Assembly: GCF_030813715.1 (NCBI RefSeq)
Contig: NZ_JAUSUZ010000001.1
Coordinates: forward strand, 5,332,001 to 5,396,000
Direction of reading: 5' to 3'
From: Catenuloplanes indicus
GTDB taxonomy: Bacteria; Actinomycetota; Actinomycetes; Mycobacteriales; Micromonosporaceae
Length of the DNA stretch: 64,000 nt
Shown here: in pieces, positions 34,727 through 42,607 of the stretch
Numbering within the stretch: position 1 is the stretch's first letter
Layout of the letters: each line of letters opens with the position of its first letter
The notes under the pieces: model-generated
The model's input: only the letters and a program-made list of their open reading frames with translations
The model's database searches: none
What the model was told of the DNA's origin: nothing
Program-made: the position numbers and the translations under genes

Positions 34727-35344
34727 TCAGCCCGCGACGCGCAGCAGCCGGGCGGACAGGTGCGGGGTGAGCGGCAGACCCTCGGCGGCCATGTCGTACG
34801 CGTAGAGCAGCGCGCCCTCGACGATGCCGAACAGCCGGTGGCCCGCGGTCACCTCCTTGGCGGTGGAGGTGCGCACGACCAGGTCCGTGACCAGTTCCAT
34901 CTGGGTGGTGCCCTTGGTCTTGCCCAGGTACATCTCCATGATGCCGGTCGGGCTGGTCATCAGCGCCTCGACGTCGTCGGTGACCCGGTCGTTCACCACC
35001 ACCGGGCGCCACCAGCCGATCTCCCGCCCGGCCGGGCGGATCGGCTTCGCCTCCTCGTCGATGATCCACGCGCGCGACTCGTAGAACAGGAACGGCCGGC
35101 CGTCGTGGCTGATCCGCAGCTCCTGTGCGAAGTGGAAGTCCTCGCCCTCGAGCGTCGGATAGCCGCCCTGGCCCCGGCCGCGCCACACGCCGACGTACGG
35201 CAGCAGGCCCAGCAGGTGCGGGTGCAGATCCGGCCCGGTGCGCAGGTCGTGCGTCTCCTCGAACGGGTACGCGTACTCCACCGGAGCCAGTGAGGCCCAC
35301 GGCGGCAGCAGCGGGTTGTCCGACGATGTGTCCGGCGAAGTCAC
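34727..35344 (-). CDS. Nitrobindin-like heme-binding protein (THAP4 C-terminal / FABP-like)
   Basis: About 205 residues. Beta-barrel pattern of nitrobindins: HLLGLLPYVGVWRGRGQGGYPTLEGEDFHFAQELRISHDGRPFLFYESRAW, where GxWxGxG is the family mark, and TAGHRLFGIVEGALLYAYDM supplies the C-terminal heme-side His region. Nitrobindins bind ferric heme and react with peroxynitrite. GTG 35344 with AAGGGG 7 nt upstream is preferred. This start overlaps the stop of an upstream 34-residue ORF, so the two are probably co-translated. Confidence 0.88.
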   Translation of the reverse strand: MTSPDTSSDNPLLPPWASLAPVEYAYPFEETHDLRTGPDLHPHLLGLLPYVGVWRGRGQGGYPTLEGEDFHFAQELRISHDGRPFLFYESRAWIIDEEAKPIRPAGREIGWWRPVVVNDRVTDDVEALMTSPTGIMEMYLGKTKGTTQMELVTDLVVRTSTAKEVTAGHRLFGIVEGALLYAYDMAAEGLPLTPHLSARLLRVAG

Positions 35345-35445
35345 CAGCGTCCCCTTGAAATCCTTACGGCGAGATACGCGAGACCGCCCGCGAGCGCGCC
35401 GAAGCCCGCCACCAGCAGGCTGACAAACCCGATCTCGGTAACCAT
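35341..35445 (-). CDS. Small single-TM protein (34 aa) coupled to nitrobindin
   Basis: ATG 35445 opens 34 codons: a short polar start (MVTEIGF), one hydrophobic helix of about 20 residues rich in Leu, Ala and Gly, then a basic end RISRGRW. The stop TGA overlaps the nitrobindin GTG (sequence GTGA), a typical translational coupling. TAGGAT lies 9 nt upstream. It fits a small membrane protein that could anchor or assist nitrobindin; no homologue is known to me. Confidence 0.6.
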   Translation of the reverse strand: MVTEIGFVSLLVAGFGALAGGLAYLAVRISRGRW

Positions 35446-35454
35446 GACCGGCCC

Positions 35455-35464
35455 ATCCTATGCT
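35455..35464. promoter_or_regulatory. Divergent promoters sharing a TA (nitrobindin operon / dsrE)
   Basis: Minus TAGGAT (35455-35460) and plus TATGCT (35459-35464) overlap by TA at 35459-35460. They lie 9 and 7 nt from their ATGs. Confidence 0.55.
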
Positions 35465-35471
35465 GACCGTC

Positions 35472-35834
35472 ATGGCCCGATCTCTCGTCATCAAGGTGAC
35501 CTCCGGCGCGGACGCACCGGAGCGCTGCGCCCAGGCCTTCACGGTCGCCGCCACCGCCGTCGCGGCCGGTGTGGACGTCTCGCTGTGGCTGACCGGCGAG
35601 TCCGCCTGGTTCGCGCTGCCGGGCCGGGCCGCGGAGTTCCAGCTGCCGCACTCCGCACCGCTGCCCGGCCTGCTGGACGCGGTGCTGGCCGGCGGCCGGG
35701 TGACGCTGTGCACACAGTGCGCGGCCCGCCGCGACATCGGCCCGGCGGACGTGATCGAGGGTGTCCGGATCGCCGGCGCCGCGGTCTTCGTCGAGGAGTC
35801 ACTCGCCGAGGGCGCCCAAGCACTCGTCTACTGA
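35472..35834 (+). CDS. DsrE/DsrF-like family protein
   Basis: A 120-residue alpha/beta protein: SLVIKVTSGADAPERCAQAFTVAATAVAAGVDVSLWLTGESAWFALPG, GLLDAVLAGGRVTLCTQCAARRDI, and AAVFVEESL. The LCTQCAARR segment has the Cys position used for persulfide transfer in DsrE/TusD proteins. The role here is unknown. Leaderless start. The Fur-type regulator gene begins 14 nt after its stop. Confidence 0.82.
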   Translation: MARSLVIKVTSGADAPERCAQAFTVAATAVAAGVDVSLWLTGESAWFALPGRAAEFQLPHSAPLPGLLDAVLAGGRVTLCTQCAARRDIGPADVIEGVRIAGAAVFVEESLAEGAQALVY

Positions 35835-35847
35835 CTATGCTCGGGCG

Positions 35848-36279
35848 GTGTCCGAAACAACGCTGGCCGAGATGTTGCGGGAGCGTGGACTGCGGCTGAC
35901 GCCGCAGCGCCAGCTGGTGCTGCAGGCGGTGCACGAGCTGGGCCATGCCACCCCCGAGCAGGTGCACAACGCCGTGCGTGAGGTCGCCGCCGGCGTCAAC
36001 ATCACCACCGTCTACCGGACGCTCGAGCTGCTGGAGGAGCTGGGGCTGGTCCGGCACACCCACCTGTCGCACGGTTCGCCCACCTACCACCCGGCCGGGC
36101 AGGACCAGCACATCCATCTGGTCTGCCGGCACTGCGGCGCGGTGAGTGAGATGGACCCCATGCTGATGGCGCCGCTGGCCGATGAGCTCGCCCGCGAGAA
36201 AGGATTCACCGTGGACGTCGGGCACGTGGCCCTGTTCGGCACGTGCGCCGAGTGCGGAGACAGCGGCAGGGAGAAGTAG
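35848..36279 (+). CDS. Fur family metal regulator, Nur-like
   Basis: A 143-residue regulator: the winged helix RLTPQRQLVLQAVHELGHATPEQVHNAVREVAAGVNITTVYRTLELLEELGLV is very close to my memory of the nickel regulator Nur of Streptomyces. The metal-binding part HTHLSHGSPTYHPAGQDQHIHLVCRHCGAV follows, with CAECG near the end. TATGCT lies 6 nt before the GTG. The following ygfZ gene starts directly after the stop. Whether it senses Ni, Fe or Zn cannot be fixed by eye. Confidence 0.88.
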   Translation: MSETTLAEMLRERGLRLTPQRQLVLQAVHELGHATPEQVHNAVREVAAGVNITTVYRTLELLEELGLVRHTHLSHGSPTYHPAGQDQHIHLVCRHCGAVSEMDPMLMAPLADELAREKGFTVDVGHVALFGTCAECGDSGREK

Positions 36280-37374
36280 ATGCTGGACGTGCCGGGCGCG
36301 ATCGGGATCCGTCAGCTGGACGAGTCCGTGCCGGATGCGCAGGGATACACGGACGTGGCCGCCCACTACGGCGACCCGGCCCGGGAGCAGCGCCTGCTCG
36401 ACACCGAGGCGGGCATCGTGGACCGGTCGCACCGCGGCGTACTGGCCGTGCCGGGCGTGGAGCGGGCCGGCTGGCTGCACTCGCTGACCACCCAGCACCT
36501 CGCCGACCTGCGCGACGGCCAGGGCACCGAGCTGCTGGTGCTGTCGCCGCACGGGCACGTCGAGCACCACGCGGGCGTCGCGGAGATCGGCGAGACGGTC
36601 TGGCTGGACACCGAGCCGGCCGGCACCGCGGGCCTGCTCACGTTCCTGTCCAAGATGGTCTTCCTGACCCGGGTCGAGCCGCGCGACGCGACCGCGGAGC
36701 GCGCCGTGCTCACACTGGCCGGCCCGCGTGCGGCCGAGGCGCTGGCCCGGATCGGCGTCTCCGGCCTGCCGTCGCCGTCGGTGCAGCCGGTGCCGGGCCC
36801 CAAGTTCCCCAGCGGAACGCTCAAACCCCAACCCACCAGTGGGTACGCGGTGCGTGAACTGCCGTCCGGTGGGTTCGTGCGGGCCGGGCGGCTGGGCTTC
36901 GACCTGATCGTGCCGCGCGAGGGCGTCGCGGCGCTGGTGACGGCGCTCGGCGTACCCCCGGCTGGTCTGTGGGCCTATGAGGCGCTGCGGGTGGCGGCCG
37001 GCCTGCCGCGGGCCGGGTTCGAGACCGACCACCGGACGCTGCCGAGCGAGGTCGGGCTGATCGAGCCCGCGGTCCACCTGGACAAGGGGTGCTACCGCGG
37101 TCAGGAGACGATCGCGCGCGTGCACAACCTGGGCCGGCCGCCGCGCCGCATGGTGCTGCTGCACCTGGACGGGATCAGCTCGGACGAGCCGCCCGCGGTG
37201 CACACGCCGGTGACCAACGAGACCGGCAAGGAGATCGGTTTCGTCGGCACGGCCGTGCGGCACCACGAACTCGGTACGATCGCGCTGGCCGTGATCAAGC
37301 GGAACACGCCGGACGACGCGGCACTGCGCGTGGGCGTGGCGACCGCGGCGATCGACCCGACGATCACTCTGTAG
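36280..37374 (+). CDS. ygfZ: YgfZ/GcvT-type folate-binding protein
   Basis: A 364-residue member of the GcvT-like fold. The diagnostic motif KGCYRGQET (Cys at about residue 271) is present, along with RGVLAVPGVERAGWLHSLTTQHLADL near the start and a C-terminal beta-barrel. YgfZ proteins support folate-dependent assembly or repair of iron-sulfur clusters. The gene starts on the base after the Nur-like stop, indicating an operon. Confidence 0.9.
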   Translation: MLDVPGAIGIRQLDESVPDAQGYTDVAAHYGDPAREQRLLDTEAGIVDRSHRGVLAVPGVERAGWLHSLTTQHLADLRDGQGTELLVLSPHGHVEHHAGVAEIGETVWLDTEPAGTAGLLTFLSKMVFLTRVEPRDATAERAVLTLAGPRAAEALARIGVSGLPSPSVQPVPGPKFPSGTLKPQPTSGYAVRELPSGGFVRAGRLGFDLIVPREGVAALVTALGVPPAGLWAYEALRVAAGLPRAGFETDHRTLPSEVGLIEPAVHLDKGCYRGQETIARVHNLGRPPRRMVLLHLDGISSDEPPAVHTPVTNETGKEIGFVGTAVRHHELGTIALAVIKRNTPDDAALRVGVATAAIDPTITL

Positions 37375-37392
37375 CTCGCGGAAGGACGCCGG

Positions 37393-38220
37393 ATGTCGCT
37401 CGGCACGTTGATCACCGTGGCGCCGACCGGGGCGGAGACGCGCAAGCAGGACGCGCCGGCGCTGCCGGTCACGCTCGACGAGCTGCTGGTCACCGCGAAG
37501 GAGTGCGCCGCGCTCGGCGCCGCGATGATCCACGTGCACGTGCGGGACGACGCCGGTGAGCCCACGCTCGACCCGGGCCGGCTACGCGAGACGGTGGCCG
37601 CGCTGCGCGCCGAGACCGACCTGATCGTGCAGCTCTCCACGGGCGGCGCGGTCGGCGACCCGGAGGACGCGCGCCGCGCGGTGCTGGACGCCGGGCCGGA
37701 CGCGGCGTCGCTCACCATGGGCTCGGTCAACTTCGGCGACGGCGTGTTCCTGAACCGCTGGCCGTTCGTCGTCGACCTGCACCGCCGCATGCGGGAGCGC
37801 GGGATCGTGCCGGAGTACGAGATCTTCGACCTGGGCCAGCTGCACGCGCTGCGCCGGCTGCTGGCGGAGGACGGGCTGCCGGCCGGCGGGCACGTCCACC
37901 TCGACCTGGTGATGGGCGTGCCCGGCGGGATGGACGGCACCACGGAGACGCTCGCCGCGTGCCTGGCCGTGATGCGCGACCTGCCGGACGGTACGACGTT
38001 CACCGCGACCGGCATCGGCCGGACCACGATCCCGGTGATGCTTGCGGCGCTGTCCGCGGGCGGGCACCTGCGGGTCGGCATGGAGGACACGCTGACGTAC
38101 GCCAAGCGCCGGCCGGTCGAGTCGAACATGCAGCTGGTGGCGCGGGCGGTGGGTCTCGCCCAGATCGCCCAGCGCCCGCCGCTGACGCCCGGGCAGGCCC
38201 GCGAGCTGCTCGGGCTGTGA
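37393..38220 (+). CDS. BKACE-family (DUF849) beta-keto acid cleavage enzyme
   Basis: A 275-residue TIM-barrel protein. AAMIHVHVRDDAGEPTLD and GGHVHLDLVMGVPGG carry the Zn ligands, and LTMGSVNFGD is typical of the 3-keto-5-aminohexanoate cleavage family. Enzymes condense a beta-keto acid with acetyl-CoA to give acetoacetate and an acyl-CoA. No lysine-fermentation genes are nearby, so the substrate is unknown. Confidence 0.88.
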   Translation: MSLGTLITVAPTGAETRKQDAPALPVTLDELLVTAKECAALGAAMIHVHVRDDAGEPTLDPGRLRETVAALRAETDLIVQLSTGGAVGDPEDARRAVLDAGPDAASLTMGSVNFGDGVFLNRWPFVVDLHRRMRERGIVPEYEIFDLGQLHALRRLLAEDGLPAGGHVHLDLVMGVPGGMDGTTETLAACLAVMRDLPDGTTFTATGIGRTTIPVMLAALSAGGHLRVGMEDTLTYAKRRPVESNMQLVARAVGLAQIAQRPPLTPGQARELLGL

Positions 38221-38230
38221 GGCGCCGGTG

Positions 38231-38256
38231 GTGAGGCGCCCCGCGGGACGCCTCAC
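38231..38256. terminator. Hairpin between convergent genes
   Basis: GTGAGGCG and CGCCTCAC form an 8-bp stem around a 10-nt loop between the DUF849 and hydrolase stops. Confidence 0.65.
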
Positions 38257-38262
38257 CGCGCG

Positions 38263-39072
38263 TCAGCCCCGGAGTGCGCCGAGGAACGACAGCACGATGC
38301 GGTTGACCGCCTCCGGCTGTTCCAGCGGGGCCAGGTGCGCCGCGTCCGGGATGTCCGGCAGGCGGTGCGCGTTCGGGATCTCCGCGGCCATCCGGTCGGC
38401 CAGCCGGCGGATGTCCGGCACGTCCGCGGCACCGGCCGTGACCAGCGTCGGCGGGCGCACCTCGGCGAGCCGGTAGGTGGCGACCGGGTTCAGCTGGTGC
38501 ACGTCCACCTGGCCCAGCGCGGCCTCGGCGGCGAGTGCGCGCCGGTCCATTCGCCAGGCGAGTTCGAGCAGGTCCGGGTCCATCTTCGCGATGTCCCGGC
38601 CGGGGCCGACCACCCAGAAGCGGACCTCCGCCTCGGCCATCGCGTCCACATCGTCCGTACCGACCTCGGCGGCGAGCGCCTCCCACAACTCGTCCACCTC
38701 TTCGGACCACTCGTGGCCGGAGAGCGCGGAGCCGATCAGCGCGAGCCCGGCGACCCGGTCCGGGTGGGCGATCGCGGTGTCGATCGCGACCGCGCCGCCG
38801 AACGACGCCCCGACCAGCACGGCCCGCTGGATCTGCAGCGCGTCGAGCAGCGCTGCCACGTCGTCGTGGTGTGCGAACGGCGTACGGGTCAACGTGGACT
38901 CACCGTAGCCACGCAGATCCAGCCGGATTACGCGGTGCATCACGGAGAGCGGGCCGACCTGCTCGCGCCACATGCGCCGATCGGCGATGCCCGCGTGCAG
39001 CAGGAGCACGGCGGGGCCGGTGCCGTCGTCGTCGTAGGCGAGGCTCGCCCCTGGAAGATCAAGATAAGGCAC
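38263..39072 (-). CDS. Alpha/beta hydrolase
   Basis: A 269-residue hydrolase. VLLLHAGIADRRMWREQV holds the oxyanion region, VLVGASFGGAVAIDTAIAHPDRVAGL the nucleophile Ser (GASFGG), and the C-terminal DAAHLAPLEQPEAVN the catalytic His. It resembles 3-oxoadipate enol-lactonase-type esterases, but the substrate is unknown. Confidence 0.88.
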   Translation of the reverse strand: MPYLDLPGASLAYDDDGTGPAVLLLHAGIADRRMWREQVGPLSVMHRVIRLDLRGYGESTLTRTPFAHHDDVAALLDALQIQRAVLVGASFGGAVAIDTAIAHPDRVAGLALIGSALSGHEWSEEVDELWEALAAEVGTDDVDAMAEAEVRFWVVGPGRDIAKMDPDLLELAWRMDRRALAAEAALGQVDVHQLNPVATYRLAEVRPPTLVTAGAADVPDIRRLADRMAAEIPNAHRLPDIPDAAHLAPLEQPEAVNRIVLSFLGALRG

Positions 39073-39148
39073 CTAGCGACAGTAGGTCGCATCGATGCCC
39101 GCGGCAATGCGAGTTCTGTCTACGTTCCGTAACGCGCGCGCAGTGACC

Positions 39149-39189
39149 GTGCTAACTCGCGCAAGCATTTTGCTTGCAACAGTTAGCAC
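39149..39189. promoter_or_regulatory. 41-bp nested palindrome, likely operator of the XRE-hbhA locus
   Basis: An outer dyad GTGCTAACT (39149-39157) / AGTTAGCAC (39181-39189) and an inner dyad GCAAGCA (39161-39167) / TGCTTGC (39171-39177) share the same centre at 39169. It ends 8 nt before the TACCGT -10 box (39197-39202) and so covers the -35 area of the XRE promoter. Confidence 0.75.
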
Positions 39190-39209
39190 TCAGGGCTACC
39201 GTCGGAGGC

Positions 39210-39731
39210 ATGGCACCGGCAGACCTCCCGCGCGACATCGGCGGATTCATCCGCGACATGCGGCGCAACGCGAAGATCTCGCTCCGGCAACTCGCCGAGC
39301 AGGCCGGGGTCAGCAATCCGTACCTGAGCCAGATCGAGCGTGGCCTGCGCAAGCCCAGCGCGGAGGTGTTGCAGCAGCTCGCGGGCGCGCTGCGGGTCTC
39401 CACCCCGGCCATGTACCTGCGGGCCGGGCTGCTGGAGGGCGACGCGCCCGGCGTGCTCGAGGCCATCGCGGGCGACCCGGACCTGACGATGGCGCAGAAG
39501 CAGTCACTCACCCAGATCTACGACACGTTCCGCCGGGAGAACGCACGCGAGGCGGCGGCCGCGGCTGCCGAGGCTGCGGACGCCACGGCCGAGGCGGCGG
39601 CCGCGGCTGCCGAGGTCGCGGACGCCACGGCCGAGGCGGCGGCGAAGACGGACGGTGACGCGGCCGCGCAGGCGCCCCCGGTGAAGAAGGCGCCGACCAC
39701 GACCACCCCCACCACGGAGGAGACGTCATGA
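39210..39731 (+). CDS. XRE-family transcriptional regulator (Rv0474-like)
   Basis: About 173 residues. The helix-turn-helix spans about residues 10-70: IGGFIRDMRRNAKISLRQLAEQAGVSNPYLSQIERGLRKPSAEVLQQLAGAL. A conserved middle (AIAGDPDLTMAQKQSLTQIYDTFRREN) follows. The C-terminus is an Ala/Glu repeat and a Thr/Pro-rich tail. Gene order XRE-HbhA-DUF2516 equals Rv0474-Rv0475-Rv0476 of Mycobacterium tuberculosis. TACCGT lies 7 nt before the ATG, so GGAGG next to the ATG is too close to act as a ribosome binding site. Confidence 0.88.
   Translation: MAPADLPRDIGGFIRDMRRNAKISLRQLAEQAGVSNPYLSQIERGLRKPSAEVLQQLAGALRVSTPAMYLRAGLLEGDAPGVLEAIAGDPDLTMAQKQSLTQIYDTFRRENAREAAAAAAEAADATAEAAAAAAEVADATAEAAAKTDGDAAAQAPPVKKAPTTTTPTTEETS
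39549..39632 (+). repeat. 42-bp in-frame tandem duplication in the XRE gene
   Basis: Units 39549-39590 and 39591-39632 are nearly identical and each encodes a 14-residue block EAAAAAAE.ADATA. A partial third unit follows. Confidence 0.85.
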
Positions 39732-40327
39732 CGAACCAGACCGAGACCACGACCCCGGCCGGCACCCGCATCCCCACGCCGCTCTACGCGGTGGCCGGTG
39801 CCGGTGACCTGGCGTACCAGCAGATCCGCAAGCTCCCCGAGGTGGTCGAGCAGCTGCGCGAGCGCGTGCCGGTCGCGGTGGCCGAGCTGCGCACCCGGGC
39901 CGAGGAGCTGAACGGGCGGCGCGACGAGATCCGTACCCGCGCGGTCGAGGGTTTGAAGGTCGCGCAGGCGCAGGCCGGCTCGCTGCGGCAGCGCGCCGCC
40001 GGCCCGGAGAGCGAGGTGGCGAAGCTGACCGAGGCCGCCAAGCGCAACGCGGTCGCCGCGCTCGCGGTCGCCCAGGCCGGTGCGCAGGTCGCGCAGCAGC
40101 GGGCGGTCAGCACGTACGCGGCGCTGGTCGCGCACGGCGAGCGCGTGGTCGGCACCGGTGTGGTGCAGGCCGCCGACACCGTGAACGCGGACATCGAGGC
40201 CACGGAGGCCCCGGCCGAGGTCACCGCGACCCCGGCGGACGTGACCGAGGCGATCGCCACCCCGGCCGACGTGGCCGCGGCGCCGCGGAAGCGGGTGGCG
40301 AAGAAGGCCGCACCGGCCGCGGAGTGA
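39728..40327 (+). CDS. Heparin-binding hemagglutinin-like protein
   Basis: A 199-residue helical protein. LYAVAGAGDLAYQQIRKLPEVVEQLRERVPVAVAELRTRAEELNGRRDEIRTRAVEGLKVAQAQ matches the HbhA pattern of a short hydrophobic start and a long coiled coil. The tail is rich in Ala/Thr/Pro with RKRVAKKAA, a shorter form of the Lys-rich heparin-binding end. It overlaps the XRE stop by four bases. In free-living actinomycetes it is more likely a membrane-associated structural protein than an adhesin. Confidence 0.85.
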   Translation: MTNQTETTTPAGTRIPTPLYAVAGAGDLAYQQIRKLPEVVEQLRERVPVAVAELRTRAEELNGRRDEIRTRAVEGLKVAQAQAGSLRQRAAGPESEVAKLTEAAKRNAVAALAVAQAGAQVAQQRAVSTYAALVAHGERVVGTGVVQAADTVNADIEATEAPAEVTATPADVTEAIATPADVAAAPRKRVAKKAAPAAE

Positions 40328-40333
40328 CCCGGT

Positions 40334-40366
40334 GAGCGCGAGGCCCGGACCGCGGGCCTCGCGCTC
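40334..40366 (+). terminator. Terminator after hbhA-like gene
   Basis: A 14-bp stem GAGCGCGAGGCCCG / CGGGCCTCGCGCTC with a 5-nt loop. Confidence 0.85.
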
Positions 40367-40404
40367 CGCTACCCCGCGCCGGGGAACGCTCTAAGCTTGG
40401 GGGC

Positions 40405-40716
40405 ATGGCAGCCGACGTCCCGATCTTCGCCTTCTACGTTCGCGGCATCATCGACCTGGTGATTCTCTTCCTGGCGCTGGTCGTCCTCGGCGTCTCGTTC
40501 GTGCACTGCCTCACCCAGCGGGCGGACGGTTTCCCCGCCATCGGCACCCTGCCCAAGGGCGGCTGGCTGGCGATCCTCGGTCTGTGCATGGTCTTCTGCC
40601 TCCTGCTGAGCCGGCAGACCATCTTCCAGATGATCGGCATCGCGGCCGGGATGGTGTACCTGCTGGACGTCCGCGTCGGCCTTCGGGACCTCTCCGACGG
40701 CAAAGGCTTCTGGTGA
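40405..40716 (+). CDS. DUF2516 membrane protein
   Basis: A 103-residue protein with three hydrophobic segments (about residues 10-33, 48-68 and 70-90) and the DUF2516 pattern FVHCLTQRADGFPAIGTLPKGGWLAILGL and QMIGIAAGMVYLLDVRVGLRDL. Conserved neighbour of hbhA; function unknown. TAAGCT precedes the ATG by a few bases, suggesting its own leaderless promoter behind the hbhA terminator. The following hydrolase gene overlaps its stop. Confidence 0.88.
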   Translation: MAADVPIFAFYVRGIIDLVILFLALVVLGVSFVHCLTQRADGFPAIGTLPKGGWLAILGLCMVFCLLLSRQTIFQMIGIAAGMVYLLDVRVGLRDLSDGKGFW

Positions 40717-41597
40717 GGGATTTCCGCTGGCCGCCGCGACCCGACGGCGGCCCGCGGACCTACGGTCCCGGACCCTCCGCCCCACGCAGTGGCCGCCCCA
40801 CGCTCCCCGAGCCGCCGACCGACATCGTGCAGACCCCGCACGGGGTACGGCTGGAGCGGCTGATCGGCGGCACCGGTGAGCCGGGCACCGTGTTCGCGCA
40901 CGGGCTGGCCGGCAGCATCGCCGCGACCCGTCCGCTGGGCAGCGCCGTGCTCGGCCGCCGTGTCTTCTTCCAGTTCCGCGGCCACGGCCGATCGGAGGCG
41001 CCAGCCGGTCCGTGGGACTACGCCGACCTGGCCCGTGACCTGAGGGCCGTCGCCGACCTGTCGGACGCCACCCGCGCGCTCGGCGTCAGCATGGGCGCGG
41101 CCGCGCTGGCCCGTCTGCTCGCGGAGAGCCCCGGCCGGTTCGAGCGGGTGGTCTTCTTCCTGCCGATCCCGGTGGCCGAGCCGCGCGGCGACGCGCTGCG
41201 CGACCGGATCGAGACGCTGCTCGCGACCGTGCAGGACGGCGACCTGGCCGCGATCGCCGAGGCCGTCTCCGCCGAGCTGCCGCCGTCCGTGCGCAACACC
41301 CCGGCCGGCTGGGGCTACCTGCGGCAACGCGTCGAGCAGCTGTCCCGGGACGGGCTCGGCGCGGACCTCACCGGCCTGGCCGACGCGATCCCGGTGTCGG
41401 ACCCCGGCGCGCTCGGCGCGGTGACCGCGGAGGCGCTGGTGATCGGCGCCCGCGGCGACGACCTGCACCCGGTGGAGGCGGCCGAGCACCTGGCAGGCCT
41501 GCTGCCGCGCGCGACGCTGCACGTCTACGACCGCCCCGGCCCGGTCTTCACCCACCGCGCCGACCTTCGCGAGCGCATCGCCGGCTTCCTGAACTGA
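40713..41597 (+). CDS. Alpha/beta hydrolase fold protein
   Basis: About 294 residues, translationally coupled to the DUF2516 gene (GTGA). A Pro/Arg-rich start of about 35 residues is followed by TVFAHGLAGSIAATRPLG, FFQFRGHGRSEAP, and the nucleophile region ALGVSMGAAALARLLAESP (Ser in GVSMGA). EALVIGARGDDLHPVEAAEHLAGLLPRATLHVY supplies the acid. The C-terminal His may lie in FTHRADLRERI. In mycobacteria an alpha/beta hydrolase also follows this DUF2516 gene, which supports orthology. Confidence 0.83.
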   Translation: MRDFRWPPRPDGGPRTYGPGPSAPRSGRPTLPEPPTDIVQTPHGVRLERLIGGTGEPGTVFAHGLAGSIAATRPLGSAVLGRRVFFQFRGHGRSEAPAGPWDYADLARDLRAVADLSDATRALGVSMGAAALARLLAESPGRFERVVFFLPIPVAEPRGDALRDRIETLLATVQDGDLAAIAEAVSAELPPSVRNTPAGWGYLRQRVEQLSRDGLGADLTGLADAIPVSDPGALGAVTAEALVIGARGDDLHPVEAAEHLAGLLPRATLHVYDRPGPVFTHRADLRERIAGFLN

Positions 41598-41660
41598 CCG
41601 TTCGGGAATCGGTGCCGGTAGCTGCGTAACCTTTAGCTTCCGTTTTGCGGTGATTCGGGT

Positions 41661-42554
41661 GTGAAGGTGTCGCCGAGGATCGTGTTCGCGGCCATCGTGG
41701 TGTGCGGCCTCCCATCCGCCATCCACGTGGGCTGGCGCCTGGGCGGCCTGTCCTCGCCGCTCGGCCCGTCCGGAGTAGGCCTGTTCGGCGACGCGCCCGC
41801 CGGCAGCGCCCCACCGAGCGCGGTCGCGACCTGGGGTACCGCGCCACCGGGCAGCACGCCGCACGACCCGCCCGGCACCGCCGCCGGTGCGGGCGTGGTG
41901 AGCCCGCTCCCCGGCGTGCCCGCACCGGCCGGCCAGCCGACCCCCGTCCGCCCCGGCACCGGCCCCACGCCACCGCCCACCACCGGCGGCGCGGCCACGC
42001 CGGCGCCACCGCCGTCCACCGGTTCCCCGTCCGCGCCGGCGACCTGCACGCCGGTGCCGCTGCTGCCGATCTGCGCGCCGACCGGCCCCAGCGGCCCGGC
42101 CGGCCCGGTCGAATCCGGTGGCCCCGGCAACCCGGAGGGCACGTTCTCCCCGGAGCCGATGCCCACCGCCGCATCACCCGAATCGACACCCTCCGGCGAC
42201 TGGCCGGACTGGCCGGGCTGGCTGGAATCCGCCACGGCCGTGCCACCCCAGGAACCGCCTGCCGACCGGCCGGAACCAGAGCTACCGGACGAGTGGCTGG
42301 AGTCCGCCACGTCGGTACCGGAACCGTCCGGCGAGCGGCCGGAGTCGATCACGGTGCGCTCAGAAGCGGCTCGCGGGTGGCCGGAGCCGGCGGCGACGCA
42401 ATCGGCGCCGTCCGGCGGGCTGCCGGGCGTGGCGTCTGCTGGTGGGTTGCCGGATCTGGCGCCGTCCGGCGAGCGGTCTACGGCCCGCCCCGAGCCGATC
42501 CCGACGCCGGACGGCGAGTGGTCCGGGGCAGAGCCGGGGGCGGAGCCCGCATAG
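41661..42554 (+). CDS. Pro-rich secreted or surface protein
   Basis: A 297-residue low-complexity protein. A hydrophobic N-terminus (KVSPRIVFAAIVVCGLPSA) could be a signal peptide or anchor. The rest is rich in Pro, Gly, Ser, Thr and, towards the end, Glu and Trp, with a repeated theme EWLESATSVPEPSGERPES. Two Cys occur in ATCTPVPLLPICAP. No domain recognised. The opposite strand is also open for 239 codons, but codon usage and the signal-like start favour this strand. Confidence 0.5.
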   Translation: MKVSPRIVFAAIVVCGLPSAIHVGWRLGGLSSPLGPSGVGLFGDAPAGSAPPSAVATWGTAPPGSTPHDPPGTAAGAGVVSPLPGVPAPAGQPTPVRPGTGPTPPPTTGGAATPAPPPSTGSPSAPATCTPVPLLPICAPTGPSGPAGPVESGGPGNPEGTFSPEPMPTAASPESTPSGDWPDWPGWLESATAVPPQEPPADRPEPELPDEWLESATSVPEPSGERPESITVRSEAARGWPEPAATQSAPSGGLPGVASAGGLPDLAPSGERSTARPEPIPTPDGEWSGAEPGAEPA

Positions 42555-42593
42555 GGCCGCGGTGGCCGGGAGGCGGTGATGGCGCGCTGCCCT

Positions 42594-42599
42594 TAGGCT
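42594..42599 (+). promoter_or_regulatory. -10 box of the EI24 gene
   Basis: TAGGCT, 8 nt before the GTG at 42608. Confidence 0.45.
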
Positions 42600-42607
42600 T
42601 CCAGGTC

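Noticed and set aside
39149-39189. CIRCE element for HrcA
   Set aside because: The half-sites occur in reversed order and with wrong spacing relative to CIRCE, and no chaperone gene follows.
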